64,000 nt of DNA, from positions 1-64,000 of the forward strand of contig CAUUHV010000001.1 in NCBI GenBank assembly GCA_963545085.1, given 5' to 3'. Made by a program: the position numbers and the translations under genes. Within the stretch, counting starts at the first letter, position 1. Every line of letters starts with the position of its first letter. The stretch comes from Catonella sp963545085. GTDB lineage: Bacteria; Bacillota; Clostridia; Lachnospirales; Lachnospiraceae. Below the pieces are notes generated by a model that worked only from the letters and a program-made list of their open reading frames with translations, did not search any database and was not told the DNA's origin. This document shows, one piece after another, positions 17,575 to 26,396 of the stretch.

Positions 17575-18504
17575 ATGGCTTGGCTAAAATATGCGGGCAA
17601 GCGTCTGTTGATGCTGATTCCGGTTATCATCTGCGTGACATTTCTGCTCTATCTGATACTCTCGGCAGCTCCCGGAGACTTGGCGCGCTCGCTTCTCGGC
17701 GAGGATGCCACGGCGGAGCAGATAGCCGAGAAAAAGGTAGAGATGGGACTTGATAAGCCGTTGATTGTGAGATATGTCGATTATATGACAGGAGTGCTCA
17801 GATTTGATTTCGGTGAGTCATGGATTAACGGAGAGCCTGTTCTTCAAAGATTTGCTAATCGTATACCGAATACGCTTTTACTTTCCATGTTAGCGATACT
17901 TTTTGCGGTCTCAATCGGTGTGCCGCTCGGAATAGGCTCCGCAATCAAACAATACAGTTTGTTTGATTACGGAAGCTCATTTGTTGCGATGCTTTTGTTT
18001 TCTTTGCCGGCATTTTGGTTGGGGACCATGTGTCAGGTATTATTTTGTATAACTCTTCATTGGCTTCCGACATCCGGCTTTGACTCACCGAAATCTCTGA
18101 TTTTGCCGACAATAATACTTGGAGCCAATACGATGGCGACAATGATACGTATGAGCAGGACGAGTATGCTTGACGTTATAAGGCAGGATTATATTCGTAC
18201 TGCCAAGGCAAAGGGTGCTCCTATGCGCGTGGTTATTAACCGCCATGCATTACGTAACGGTATTATTCCGGTAGTCACTCAGATAGGTGTAAGTTTTGCC
18301 GGAACTATCGGAGGAGCTGTTGTCACTGAAAATATTTTTGCCATATCGGGTATCGGAACAATGCTCTTAAGCGCGGTTAAATCCCGTGATGTCCCCGTTG
18401 TTTTGGGTACAGTGATTTTCGTAACGGTTATAGTAGGTGTAATCAATCTGGCAGTCGATTTGCTCTGCGCAAAAATCGATCCGAGAATTGATTTGGCATC
18501 ATGA
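17575..18504 (+). CDS. Oligopeptide-type ABC permease, DppB/OppB-like
   Basis: A 309-residue permease with six helices. The start (YAGKRLLMLIPVIICVTFLL, then SAAPGD) is diagnostic for the DppB subfamily. The EAA loop is YIRTAKAKGAPMRVV near residue 203. AGGAGGAGAAGGG precedes the ATG. It partners the DppC-like protein next door and the two ATPases downstream. Confidence 0.9.
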   Translation: MAWLKYAGKRLLMLIPVIICVTFLLYLILSAAPGDLARSLLGEDATAEQIAEKKVEMGLDKPLIVRYVDYMTGVLRFDFGESWINGEPVLQRFANRIPNTLLLSMLAILFAVSIGVPLGIGSAIKQYSLFDYGSSFVAMLLFSLPAFWLGTMCQVLFCITLHWLPTSGFDSPKSLILPTIILGANTMATMIRMSRTSMLDVIRQDYIRTAKAKGAPMRVVINRHALRNGIIPVVTQIGVSFAGTIGGAVVTENIFAISGIGTMLLSAVKSRDVPVVLGTVIFVTVIVGVINLAVDLLCAKIDPRIDLAS

Positions 18505-18520
18505 GAGGAGGAAAGAGTAT

Positions 18521-19396
18521 ATGTTTAAAAATCGTAAAAAGTCTCTTTCCGAGTATAGTGCCGGCGAGCTTGTAATGTTTCGCTTCAGAAAGAATAAATT
18601 GGCGATGTTCGGTGTACTTTTGCTATTTTTAGTTTTTCTTACGGTTCTTCTCGCTCCGGTACTTTCAAGCTATGAAAGCATTACAAAGATGCACATGTCC
18701 GATAGATTTACCTTTCCGAATGCCGTTTATATATTCGGAACTGACGAGTTCGGACGGGATTTGTTCGCGCGCGTGTTGTATGGAGGACGAATATCGCTTC
18801 TATGCTCATTTGCAATTATAGGCATAGCATTTGTGATAGGCGCGCTTATAGGAGGTGTTGCGGGCTATTTCGGAGGTAAAGTGGATACGATACTCATGCG
18901 CTTTGTCGATATGCTTATGGCAGTGCCTTCCGCACTGCTTGCGATGGCGATTATAACCGCTCTCGGCAACGGTGTGTGGAAACTTGTCGTTGCGCTTGCC
19001 ATATCGCAGATTGCACGTTTCGCGCGAATTGTACGTTCATCTGTACTTACATTAAGAAATGTTGAGTTTATTGAGGCTGCCAAATGTTATGGGTGCAGCT
19101 CACTTAGAATAATTCTCAAGCATATTTTGCCTAACGGTATCGGACCTATTATTGTTTCAGCCACGCTCTGCCTCGGACAGACCATTTTATCAATCTCGTC
19201 TATGGGTTATTTAGGGCTTGGTGTTGCATCGCCTACTCCGGAGTGGGGCACGATAATATCTGAAAATAAAATCAACATTCAGGCATATCCGTATTTGGGA
19301 ATAATACCGGGTGTCTGTATTTGTCTTACCGTTATGGCGGTAAACTTTATAGGTGACGGTCTTCGTGACGCGTTTGACCCGAGAACAAAGAAATAA
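18521..19396 (+). CDS. Oligopeptide-type ABC permease, DppC/OppC-like
   Basis: A 291-residue permease. FRKNKLAMFGVLLL and FGTDEFGRDLFARVLYGGR are the classic N-terminal features of the DppC/OppC subfamily, and FIEAAKCYGCSSLRII is the EAA loop. I took the ATG at 18521, with GAGAGGAGG upstream, rather than earlier in-frame codons that overlap dppB. It is co-transcribed with the DppB-like gene, 16 bases away. Confidence 0.9.
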   Translation: MFKNRKKSLSEYSAGELVMFRFRKNKLAMFGVLLLFLVFLTVLLAPVLSSYESITKMHMSDRFTFPNAVYIFGTDEFGRDLFARVLYGGRISLLCSFAIIGIAFVIGALIGGVAGYFGGKVDTILMRFVDMLMAVPSALLAMAIITALGNGVWKLVVALAISQIARFARIVRSSVLTLRNVEFIEAAKCYGCSSLRIILKHILPNGIGPIIVSATLCLGQTILSISSMGYLGLGVASPTPEWGTIISENKINIQAYPYLGIIPGVCICLTVMAVNFIGDGLRDAFDPRTKK

Positions 19397-19408
19397 GGGG
19401 GCGGGAAG

Positions 19409-20398
19409 ATGGAAAATAAGAAAGAAAAATTGTTGGAAATAAATAATCTTACCGTCCGGTATAATACAGATGATGCAGTAGTGCATGCGGTAAACAATTT
19501 AAATGTTGACCTTTTTCGCGGCGAGGCAAGAGGTCTTGTCGGAGAAACCGGAGCAGGAAAGACAACCCTTGCTCTTTCCATTTTGCGCTTGCTTCCGGAA
19601 CGGGTGGGAGAGATTGAGGACGGCTCTATTATTTATGACGGAGAGAGCCTGCTTGAGCTGCCGGAGGCGGAGATGCTGCCGTTAAGAGGGAAAAGAATAT
19701 CAATGATATTTCAGGATCCGATGACCAGCCTCAACCCGACGCATACGGTCGGCGCTCAGATTTTAGAGGTGCTAAACCTGCATTTTCCGGAAATGAGCGC
19801 AACCGAGAAGGATGCAAAGGTGGATGAGATGCTGACTCTTGTAGGCATACCTCCTGAAAGAAAGAAAAGCTTCCCGCACGAGTTTTCAGGAGGTATGAAG
19901 CAGCGAATTGTAATTGCTATGGCTCTTGTAGCAGAACCTGAGCTTTTGCTTGCCGACGAGCCGACTACCGCTTTGGACGTTACTATTCAGGCGCAGATTC
20001 TTGAATTGATGCAACAGCTTAAGGACAAGTTTAATACATCCGTAATGCTGATAACTCATGATTTAGGTGTAGTTGCTCAGTTCTGCGATTCGGTTTCCGT
20101 GGTCTACGCGGGAAGAGTGGTAGAGTTCGGTCCTGTTGAGACGGTATTCAAACGTAAGGAGAACCATCCTTATACTGAGGGACTGTTTAACTGTATACCG
20201 AATTTGCATGACAACAAACCGCGATTACATCCGATACAGGGGCGTATGGCGGATCCGCGAACGGTTTATGAAGGCTGCTGCTTTGCCGAACGTTGTAAAT
20301 TTGCTACCGAGCGTTGTCGGAAGGAAGCTCCGTCCATGCAAACTCACGGTGAGCACGGAATAATGTGTCACCTATATGAGAACAAGGAGGAATTCTGA
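19409..20398 (+). CDS. Oligopeptide-type ABC ATPase, DppD/OppD-like
   Basis: A 329-residue ATPase. Walker A GETGAGKTT near 47-55, Q-loop FQDPMTSLNP, signature FSGGMKQRIVIA, Walker B LLADEPTTALD and the switch histidine in LITHDLG are all intact. The C-terminal oligopeptide-transporter extension has four cysteines (CCFAERCKFATERC), as in the members that bind an iron-sulphur cluster. It begins 12 bases after the DppC-like gene. It forms an ATPase heterodimer with the next gene product. Confidence 0.9.
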   Translation: MENKKEKLLEINNLTVRYNTDDAVVHAVNNLNVDLFRGEARGLVGETGAGKTTLALSILRLLPERVGEIEDGSIIYDGESLLELPEAEMLPLRGKRISMIFQDPMTSLNPTHTVGAQILEVLNLHFPEMSATEKDAKVDEMLTLVGIPPERKKSFPHEFSGGMKQRIVIAMALVAEPELLLADEPTTALDVTIQAQILELMQQLKDKFNTSVMLITHDLGVVAQFCDSVSVVYAGRVVEFGPVETVFKRKENHPYTEGLFNCIPNLHDNKPRLHPIQGRMADPRTVYEGCCFAERCKFATERCRKEAPSMQTHGEHGIMCHLYENKEEF

Positions 20399-20399
20399 T

Positions 20400-21353
20400 A
20401 TGACTGCTCCACTTGTTGAAACAAGAAATCTAAGAAAATATTTCAAGACCGGCAGAGGGATGTTGCATGCCGTTGAGGATACAAATATCAGCATAATGCC
20501 CGGAAAGACCCTCGGGGTTGTCGGTGAGTCGGGCTGTGGAAAATCCACTCTCGGAAGGACTATACTGAGACTTCAGCCTGCGACTGCCGGAGAAGTTCTT
20601 TATAAAGGTGAAAATATTTTAAAATATAAGGGAAAAGATATGAAGAAGATTCATCTGAATATGCAGATGATTTTTCAGGATCCGTACAGCTCGTTAGATC
20701 CGCGAATGTCCATACACAGTCTGATTGCAGAGCCGGTTGAGGTTTGCGGATTGCTTGAAGGTAAGGACGAGATCAGGAATCATGTCAGAGAGATTATGGA
20801 GATGTGCGGTCTTCGGGCGGATCAGGCAAACCTCTATCCTCATGAACTGGATGGCGGATTGAGGCAGAGGGTCGGACTTGCCAGAGCGATGGCGGTCAGC
20901 CCCAAGTTCATAGTTTGTGATGAGCCGGTTTCTGCCTTAGACGTTTCCATTCAGGCACAGATTCTTAATTTATTGATGGATTTACAGGAGCAGCGGGGAC
21001 TGTCGTATATGTTTATTACACATGATTTGTGTGTTGTAAAGCATATAAGTGATGAAATTATGGTTATGTATATGGGACAGACGGTTGAATACGCTAAGAC
21101 GGAGGAGCTCTTTGCAAACCCTGTACATCCGTATACTAAAGCATTGCTCCATGCGGTTCCGACAATAGATCTTTCACGTAGAAACCGCAAAGGTATCATA
21201 CTTAAGGGTGAGGTATCAAGTCCGATAGATCCCGCGCCGGGCTGCCGTTTTTTACCTCGATGCCCGTACGCGAGTGAAAAGTGCCGCAAGGACACAAGAC
21301 TCAAAGAAGTAATCTCGGGACACTTTGCGGCATGTACCCTTTGCGAAAATTGA
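20400..21353 (+). CDS. Oligopeptide-type ABC ATPase, DppF/OppF-like, altered signature motif
   Basis: A 317-residue ATPase. Walker A is GESGCGKST, the Q-loop FQDPYSSLDPRMS and Walker B FIVCDEPVSALD, followed by the C-terminal extension with three or four cysteines (CRFLPRCPYASEKC). The ABC signature reads LDGGL where the family normally has FSGGQ: the serine that touches the ATP gamma-phosphate is an aspartate and the glutamine a leucine. One of the two ATP sites of the DppD/F heterodimer may therefore be weak. The start at 20400 follows AAGGAGGAATTCTGAT, one base past the preceding stop. The frame extends upstream, but inside the previous gene. Confidence 0.88.
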   Translation: MTAPLVETRNLRKYFKTGRGMLHAVEDTNISIMPGKTLGVVGESGCGKSTLGRTILRLQPATAGEVLYKGENILKYKGKDMKKIHLNMQMIFQDPYSSLDPRMSIHSLIAEPVEVCGLLEGKDEIRNHVREIMEMCGLRADQANLYPHELDGGLRQRVGLARAMAVSPKFIVCDEPVSALDVSIQAQILNLLMDLQEQRGLSYMFITHDLCVVKHISDEIMVMYMGQTVEYAKTEELFANPVHPYTKALLHAVPTIDLSRRNRKGIILKGEVSSPIDPAPGCRFLPRCPYASEKCRKDTRLKEVISGHFAACTLCEN

Positions 21354-21435
21354 GCATCTGTATAAGCAAACATTTACGTTTGTCGGACAGTATAAAATAC
21401 CGTGATTGCCACGGTCCTGTGTTTGGAGAAAAAAT

Positions 21436-22332
21436 ATGGATATAAGTTCAATAAAAACGGAAGAACGAAACAGCAGAACTTATCATATAGACAATCTCAG
21501 TACTATTGATATGATAAAGCTGATAAATGACGAAGATAAGTGTGTTGCGGAGGCTGTAGGTAAAGAAAGCGGACATATTGCGGCTGCGGTTGATGTAATT
21601 GCCGAACAGTTGAAAAAGGACGGTCGGTTAATTTATATCGGATGCGGTACATCAGGACGATTAGGCATCCTTGATGCTGTTGAGTGCCCGCCTACGTATT
21701 CTACCAGTCCCGACAAGGTAATCGGTATTATAGCCGGAGGAAATGAAGCGGTTTTCACGGCAAAAGAGGGCGCGGAGGATAACGAGGGACAGGGTGCGGA
21801 AGATCTGAAAAAGATTGATTTCAGCGCGGCGGATGTTTTGGTTGGAATTGCGGCATCCGGTCGAACACCCTATGTGCTCGGCGCCATGAAATATGCAGTC
21901 AGCTTAGGAGCGCGTGTAATAGGAATATCCTGCAACCCCGGCTCGGAGGTTGAAAGGCTTGCGGAGATTGCGATTACACCTATTCCGGGACCGGAAGTGG
22001 TGACCGGCTCTACCAGAATGAAAAGCGGTACCGCACAGAAAATGGTGCTTAATATGCTTTCAACAGGCGCAATGATAAAATTAGGCAAAGTATATGGAAA
22101 TTTGATGGTGGATGTCAAGACCACGAACGAAAAGTTGGTAGAGCGATGCAGACGTATTGTATGTGAAGCGGCAGGAGTCGATGAGGTAACTGCGAGAGAA
22201 ACGCTTGAAAAATGCAACTATCATGCAAAAACCGCTATAGTCATGCTGAAGTCGGGAAAAAGTGCGGAGGATGCTGAAAAGTTACTTGCGGAGCATGAGG
22301 GAAGGGTATCCTGCGCATTGGGAGGAAACTGA
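21436..22332 (+). CDS. murQ: N-acetylmuramic acid 6-phosphate etherase
   Basis: A 298-residue SIS-domain protein, the same length as E. coli MurQ. It removes the D-lactyl ether from MurNAc-6-phosphate to give GlcNAc-6-phosphate and D-lactate in the cytoplasm. Visible hallmarks: IYIGCGTSGRLGILDAVECPPT (residues about 68-90, here in part) with the phosphosugar-binding GTSGR and the catalytic glutamate in DAVECP, and the family signature GSTRMKSGTAQKMVL near 194-208. I took the ATG at 21436, with GGAG upstream. It heads the metabolic half of the operon, with kinases downstream that supply its substrate. Confidence 0.95.
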   Translation: MDISSIKTEERNSRTYHIDNLSTIDMIKLINDEDKCVAEAVGKESGHIAAAVDVIAEQLKKDGRLIYIGCGTSGRLGILDAVECPPTYSTSPDKVIGIIAGGNEAVFTAKEGAEDNEGQGAEDLKKIDFSAADVLVGIAASGRTPYVLGAMKYAVSLGARVIGISCNPGSEVERLAEIAITPIPGPEVVTGSTRMKSGTAQKMVLNMLSTGAMIKLGKVYGNLMVDVKTTNEKLVERCRRIVCEAAGVDEVTARETLEKCNYHAKTAIVMLKSGKSAEDAEKLLAEHEGRVSCALGGN

Positions 22333-22334
22333 TT

Positions 22335-23087
22335 ATGGCACATTTACGCTGTGATTTTCGCTCAGAATCATTAGACATGAATACTTCAATGACAGTCGTT
22401 TTACCGGAAGGTGTGAAGCAGTCCGAAGTGCCGGTCATATATCTGCTTCACGGGCTTTCCGATAACTGCACAGGTTGGTCACGTTATACAAGTGTAGAAC
22501 GCTATGTCAGAGAGTATGGTGTAGCTCTTGTAATGCCTGAAGTACAGCGGAGCTATTACACGGACATGGCGGAAGGTATAGATTATTTTACCTATATTCA
22601 CGACGAGTTGCCGAAGATATGCAGAGGTTTTTTCGGATTTTCTGACTCAAGAGAGAAAAATTATATAATGGGATTGTCAATGGGCGGCTATGCAGCATTA
22701 AAATGTGCGTTTACAACACCTGAGCGCTATGCGGGTGTAGCGGCATTTTCGGCGGTTGCGGATATTTCGGAGTCGGTCAGGTCTGCAACTGAAAAGCGGC
22801 AGAGAGAGTTCAGAGCAATATTTGGAAATATTCCGAATATACCGGATAACTGTGAGCTTTTTGCGCTGGCGGGAAAAATTCTGTCGGCACGGTCTTTAAA
22901 ACTGTATATGGCTTGCGGTGAGCAGGATGAGTTTTTTACCTCAAATGAGCGTCTTGCTGCATATATGGAGAAGTTGGGAGCGGAAATACGTTTTGAACAC
23001 TGGGAAGGTATCCATGACTGGGTATTTTGGGATAGTGCCGTATATAGAGCTATAAAAATGTTTTTCTCTCACAGACGGCAGCAATAA
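22335..23087 (+). CDS. Esterase D/tributyrin-esterase type alpha/beta hydrolase
   Basis: A 250-residue cytoplasmic hydrolase. The oxyanion motif is LLHGLSDN near 34-41, the nucleophile Ser115 lies in GLSMGGY, and a late histidine in GIHDWVFW completes the triad. The family includes EstA and S-formylglutathione hydrolase-like acyl esterases. It starts two bases after murQ and precedes the MurK-like kinase, so its partner pathway is muropeptide recycling. One idea is removal of O-acetyl groups from C6 of MurNAc, which would otherwise block phosphorylation there; this is inference from position. A general acyl esterase is the alternative. Confidence 0.85.
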   Translation: MAHLRCDFRSESLDMNTSMTVVLPEGVKQSEVPVIYLLHGLSDNCTGWSRYTSVERYVREYGVALVMPEVQRSYYTDMAEGIDYFTYIHDELPKICRGFFGFSDSREKNYIMGLSMGGYAALKCAFTTPERYAGVAAFSAVADISESVRSATEKRQREFRAIFGNIPNIPDNCELFALAGKILSARSLKLYMACGEQDEFFTSNERLAAYMEKLGAEIRFEHWEGIHDWVFWDSAVYRAIKMFFSHRRQQ

Positions 23088-23105
23088 TTTTGGAGGAGGA
23101 GGAGC

Positions 23106-23996
23106 ATGAAATATGTTGCAGGAATAGATGGCGGAGGGACAAAAACAAAACTCATTTGTCGAAGTCTTGAGGGTGTCGAGTTATATTCGGCTATGCTTGG
23201 AGCATTTAATATTAACGGTATAGGTATAGATGAATTTACACTGTTACTTAAAGAAATATGTAAAAGGCTGAAAGCCGTAGGAGAATGTGAAGCGTTATGC
23301 ATAGGCTCCGCGGGTGTCAGTAATGAGCTCATGATTCAGACGGTAGGCGAGGCAATGCAAAGTGCGGATATAAAAAACTGGCGTCTTGTCGGGGATCATA
23401 TTACCGCGCTTTACGGCGCTCTTGAAGGAGAGCCCGGTATCGCAATTATTGCCGGTACCGGCTCAATATGCTACGGGTTGAGGAAGGATGGAAGTGAAGC
23501 GCGCTCCGGAGGTTGGGGACATCTTATCGGAGATGAGGGCAGCGGCTATGCGTTAGGGCGTGATGCCTTATCGGCTGTCGCAAGAGAGATGGACGGCTAC
23601 GGGGAAAAAACATTATTGACAAAACTGCTTGTAGAGGAAACGGGGCTTGATACAAGAGAGAAGATAATATCCTATGTGTACGGCGGTGACAAAAGCAATG
23701 TGGCCTCTCTGTCAAGGATTTTAGAGCAGGCGGCTAAACAGGGAGACAGCGAATCTTTGCGAATAATAAAAAAGAATGCCGCCGATATTTCAAGGCTTGT
23801 TGTCACGGTCGCAAAAAAGCTTGAGTTTAAGGGTATAGAGGTTGCCATGTTAGGGGGTATGCTACAACATGATACTTGTTTGCGAAAAGAATTTATCAGG
23901 CGGATGGCATACGAGCGACCTGATATAAAATGCATAGAACCGAGACATGACGCGGCTGAAGGCGCTGTAATGATGGCAAGGAAGGTACTTATATGA
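23106..23996 (+). CDS. murK: BadF-type kinase, MurNAc/GlcNAc kinase (MurK-like)
   Basis: A 296-residue member of the BadF/BadG/GlcNAc-kinase ASKHA family. The phosphate-1 loop is GIDGGGTKTK at residues 6-15, the catalytic aspartate is probably in LVGDHITALYG, and the phosphate-2 loop is IIAGTGSICYG. In clostridia MurK of this family phosphorylates MurNAc and GlcNAc at C6. Here it sits between murQ and anmK, so MurNAc is a likely substrate, giving the MurQ substrate directly. GGAGGAGGAG precedes the ATG. It overlaps anmK by four bases (ATGA), a sign of coupled translation. The name depends on context. Confidence 0.78.
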   Translation: MKYVAGIDGGGTKTKLICRSLEGVELYSAMLGAFNINGIGIDEFTLLLKEICKRLKAVGECEALCIGSAGVSNELMIQTVGEAMQSADIKNWRLVGDHITALYGALEGEPGIAIIAGTGSICYGLRKDGSEARSGGWGHLIGDEGSGYALGRDALSAVAREMDGYGEKTLLTKLLVEETGLDTREKIISYVYGGDKSNVASLSRILEQAAKQGDSESLRIIKKNAADISRLVVTVAKKLEFKGIEVAMLGGMLQHDTCLRKEFIRRMAYERPDIKCIEPRHDAAEGAVMMARKVLI

Positions 23997-25180
23997 ATCA
24001 TCCTATATTAAATTTAATTAAAAAACCTGACCGCCTTGTAGTAGGTATAATGTCGGGCACTTCGGCTGACGGTGTAGATGTTTCGCTCTGTCGTATTTCA
24101 GGTCACGGAACGGATACTGAAGTAGAGCAGATAGACTTCTGTTTTGTTCCGTTTGATGAAGCTGTACGCAGCGAAATTTTGAGGATTGCAGGCGGAAAAA
24201 GCGCTGCCGCGGAGGATTTCTGCAAGATGAATTTTCTGCTTGGAGAGTTGTATGTTGACGCAGTTCGAAAGCTGTGCTCACAGGCAGGTGTCAATCCTGA
24301 GAATATAGACCTCATCGGTAGCCACGGACAAACTTTATGGCATATTCCGAAAGAGGAAGAATATTTAGGGTACAGATTCAAAAGCACATTTCAGTTGGGT
24401 GAATGCGCGGTGCTGTCCGAGGCTTTCAGCTGTCCCGCGGTGGGAGATTTTCGTGTAAGAGATATTGCGGCGGGGGGACTTGGAGCGCCGCTTGTGCCAT
24501 ATAGCGAATTTCTTATATACAGAAGCAGGACTGAGTGTATAGCTTTGCAGAATATCGGAGGAATAGGAAATATCACCTGCCTGCTTCCGGGCTGCTCTCT
24601 TGAAGATGTTTTCGCCTTTGATACGGGTCCGGGCAATATGGTAATAGATGCGGTATATTCCGCTGTTACGAACGGTCGCTGTCGTTATGATGAGGGAGGG
24701 AAGTATGCGGCACAAGGTCAGGTGAGCGAAAAATTGCTTGCTTATATGATGGATGACGAATATATACATACAAAGCCGCCGAAAACGACAGGACGCGAAT
24801 ATTATGGAGAGCACTATGTAAACAGGATAATGGTTAAGGCACGGGAATTAGGAGTAAACAACTGCGATCTTATGGCGACGGTTACGGCATTTACCGCGGA
24901 AACGATAAAATATGGAGTTAGACATTTTATGCCTAAAAAGCCGGACAGGCTTATTGTCGGCGGCGGCGGAAGCATGAACAAAACGCTTATGCGCTTTATA
25001 GCCGAGGCGCTCCCTGATTGCGGCGTTATGACCAATGAACAGCTGGGATATGACAGCAATGCGAAAGAAGCCGTGGCATTTGCGGTGCTTGCCAACGAAG
25101 CGATATTTTCCGGAGCGAACAATGTGCCGACAGTCACAGGCGCCAATAAGTATGTTGTTATGGGAAAAATCAGTTTGTGA
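23993..25180 (+). CDS. anmK: Anhydro-N-acetylmuramic acid kinase
   Basis: A 395-residue ASKHA kinase. The ATP loop GIMSGTSADGVD lies at residues 18-29 and FDTGPGN at 209-215, whose aspartate (210) corresponds to the catalytic base that opens the 1,6-anhydro ring. AnmK converts 1,6-anhydro-MurNAc, ATP and water to MurNAc-6-phosphate, the substrate of MurQ. Anhydro-MurNAc arises from lytic transglycosylases. Those act on a cell's own wall mostly in Gram-negatives, so in this probable Gram-positive the enzyme may serve scavenging of foreign wall fragments. Overlaps the MurK-like gene by four bases. Confidence 0.94.
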   Translation: MNHPILNLIKKPDRLVVGIMSGTSADGVDVSLCRISGHGTDTEVEQIDFCFVPFDEAVRSEILRIAGGKSAAAEDFCKMNFLLGELYVDAVRKLCSQAGVNPENIDLIGSHGQTLWHIPKEEEYLGYRFKSTFQLGECAVLSEAFSCPAVGDFRVRDIAAGGLGAPLVPYSEFLIYRSRTECIALQNIGGIGNITCLLPGCSLEDVFAFDTGPGNMVIDAVYSAVTNGRCRYDEGGKYAAQGQVSEKLLAYMMDDEYIHTKPPKTTGREYYGEHYVNRIMVKARELGVNNCDLMATVTAFTAETIKYGVRHFMPKKPDRLIVGGGGSMNKTLMRFIAEALPDCGVMTNEQLGYDSNAKEAVAFAVLANEAIFSGANNVPTVTGANKYVVMGKISL

Positions 25181-25183
25181 GAA

Positions 25184-25205
25184 ACATAGTTATATTTGAC
25201 TATGT
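25184..25205 (+). other. Small hairpin before the EIIC-like gene
   Basis: ACATAGT and ACTATGT pair perfectly around an 8-base loop. It lies 12 bases upstream of the start codon of the EIIC-like gene, where no clear ribosome binding site is seen, so it may influence its translation or mark a processing site. Confidence 0.4.
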
Positions 25206-25217
25206 CAGTAAAAAATT

Positions 25218-26366
25218 ATGAATAAAAATATTGGTGTTGTGAAAAAAAGGGAAAATAAAGAAGCCCTGAAAATTTTCGGCGAAATATTTGAGCCGATAAT
25301 TCCGGGTATAATTGCGGCGGGAATATGTTCCGGCACTGTTTCTCTGATTGAACAGTTTGTACCGGAGTATGGAAAAGTCGTAACGTGGGGAATTATTTAT
25401 AATCTGCTGTCACTTGTTTCCGCGTCTTTTATGAGTTTTATGCCGGCATGGGTAGGGTTTTCAGCTTGCAGGCGTTTTGGGGGAACGGCGATAGCCGGGG
25501 GAATGCTCGGAATGATAACAGGATTGGACGGAATCAACGGCATTTCCGAAATAATCGGTCTGTATAATACTGCAAAGCCTGAAAGCTCCGTACTGCGTAG
25601 CGGTTGTGGCGGGGTGATTGCCGCCATATTCGGCGCATGGTTGATTACAAAGATTGAAATGCTTCTAAGAAAGAAAATGCCGAAGAGCATAGATATAATC
25701 TTGACTCCGTTTATTGCCGTGATAGCGGCTGTTGTGCCTTATATTCTTCTGATTATGCCGTTGACCGGACTTGTCACAACATGGATTTGTAACATACTGA
25801 GTCTTGTGTGTATGAGTAATATTTTGCCTGTACGTATTTTGACGGGCTATTTGTGCGCCGCATTCTTTCTTGTTGCCGTGATGTTCGGTATGCAGTATGC
25901 CTTTGTCGCGCTTTATTCCATGCAGCTTGATACAATGGGGTATATAACGCTCTTTCCGACACTCGCCATGGCGGGAGCGGGACAGGTAGGAGCAGGACTT
26001 GCGTTGTGCTTTAAAGCGAAGCGCGTTGGAAACGAAAGGTTTACAGGCAGAGTTAAAGCCGCGATTATTCCGGGTATTATGGGTGTAGGCGCTCCGTTAC
26101 TCTACGGTGTTACGTTGCCTCTCGGAAAACCGTTCGTGACGGCATGTATCGGCAGCGGTTTCGGCGGTGCTTTTATTATGGCTACGGGTGTCGCTTCAAG
26201 CGGTTGGGGAGCGTCGGGAGTGCTTGGGATTCCCATGATGGGCGCAGGTACTTCCGGTGTGGCAAACGGAATGCTTTTGTATACGGCGGGACTTGTTATA
26301 AGCTGCTTAATGGGTTTTATCATTACAGTTTTGACAGTGAAGAAAGAAGAACTGCGACAAGTTTAA
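25218..26366 (+). CDS. PTS EIIC-like permease (MurP type) lacking EIIB
   Basis: A 382-residue membrane protein matching the EIIC domain of glucose-superfamily PTS transporters, closest by eye to MurP (MurNAc): FEPIIPGIIAAGICSG near the N-terminus and LLYGVTLPLGKPFVTACIGS near 294-313. Two things are unusual. There is no N-terminal or C-terminal EIIB domain, although MurP-type proteins are IIBC fusions, and no EIIB or EIIA gene is nearby. Also, the conserved motif with the sugar-contacting glutamate (GITEP, or GVGEP in MurP as I recall it) reads GVGAP at 289-293, so the glutamate is alanine. It may import unphosphorylated (anhydro)MurNAc for the cytoplasmic kinases. No good ribosome binding site is visible before the ATG. 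Confidence 0.8.
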   Translation: MNKNIGVVKKRENKEALKIFGEIFEPIIPGIIAAGICSGTVSLIEQFVPEYGKVVTWGIIYNLLSLVSASFMSFMPAWVGFSACRRFGGTAIAGGMLGMITGLDGINGISEIIGLYNTAKPESSVLRSGCGGVIAAIFGAWLITKIEMLLRKKMPKSIDIILTPFIAVIAAVVPYILLIMPLTGLVTTWICNILSLVCMSNILPVRILTGYLCAAFFLVAVMFGMQYAFVALYSMQLDTMGYITLFPTLAMAGAGQVGAGLALCFKAKRVGNERFTGRVKAAIIPGIMGVGAPLLYGVTLPLGKPFVTACIGSGFGGAFIMATGVASSGWGASGVLGIPMMGAGTSGVANGMLLYTAGLVISCLMGFIITVLTVKKEELRQV

Positions 26367-26396
26367 TTAGAGCTGATGAGTTATCTTTCAGGTCTT

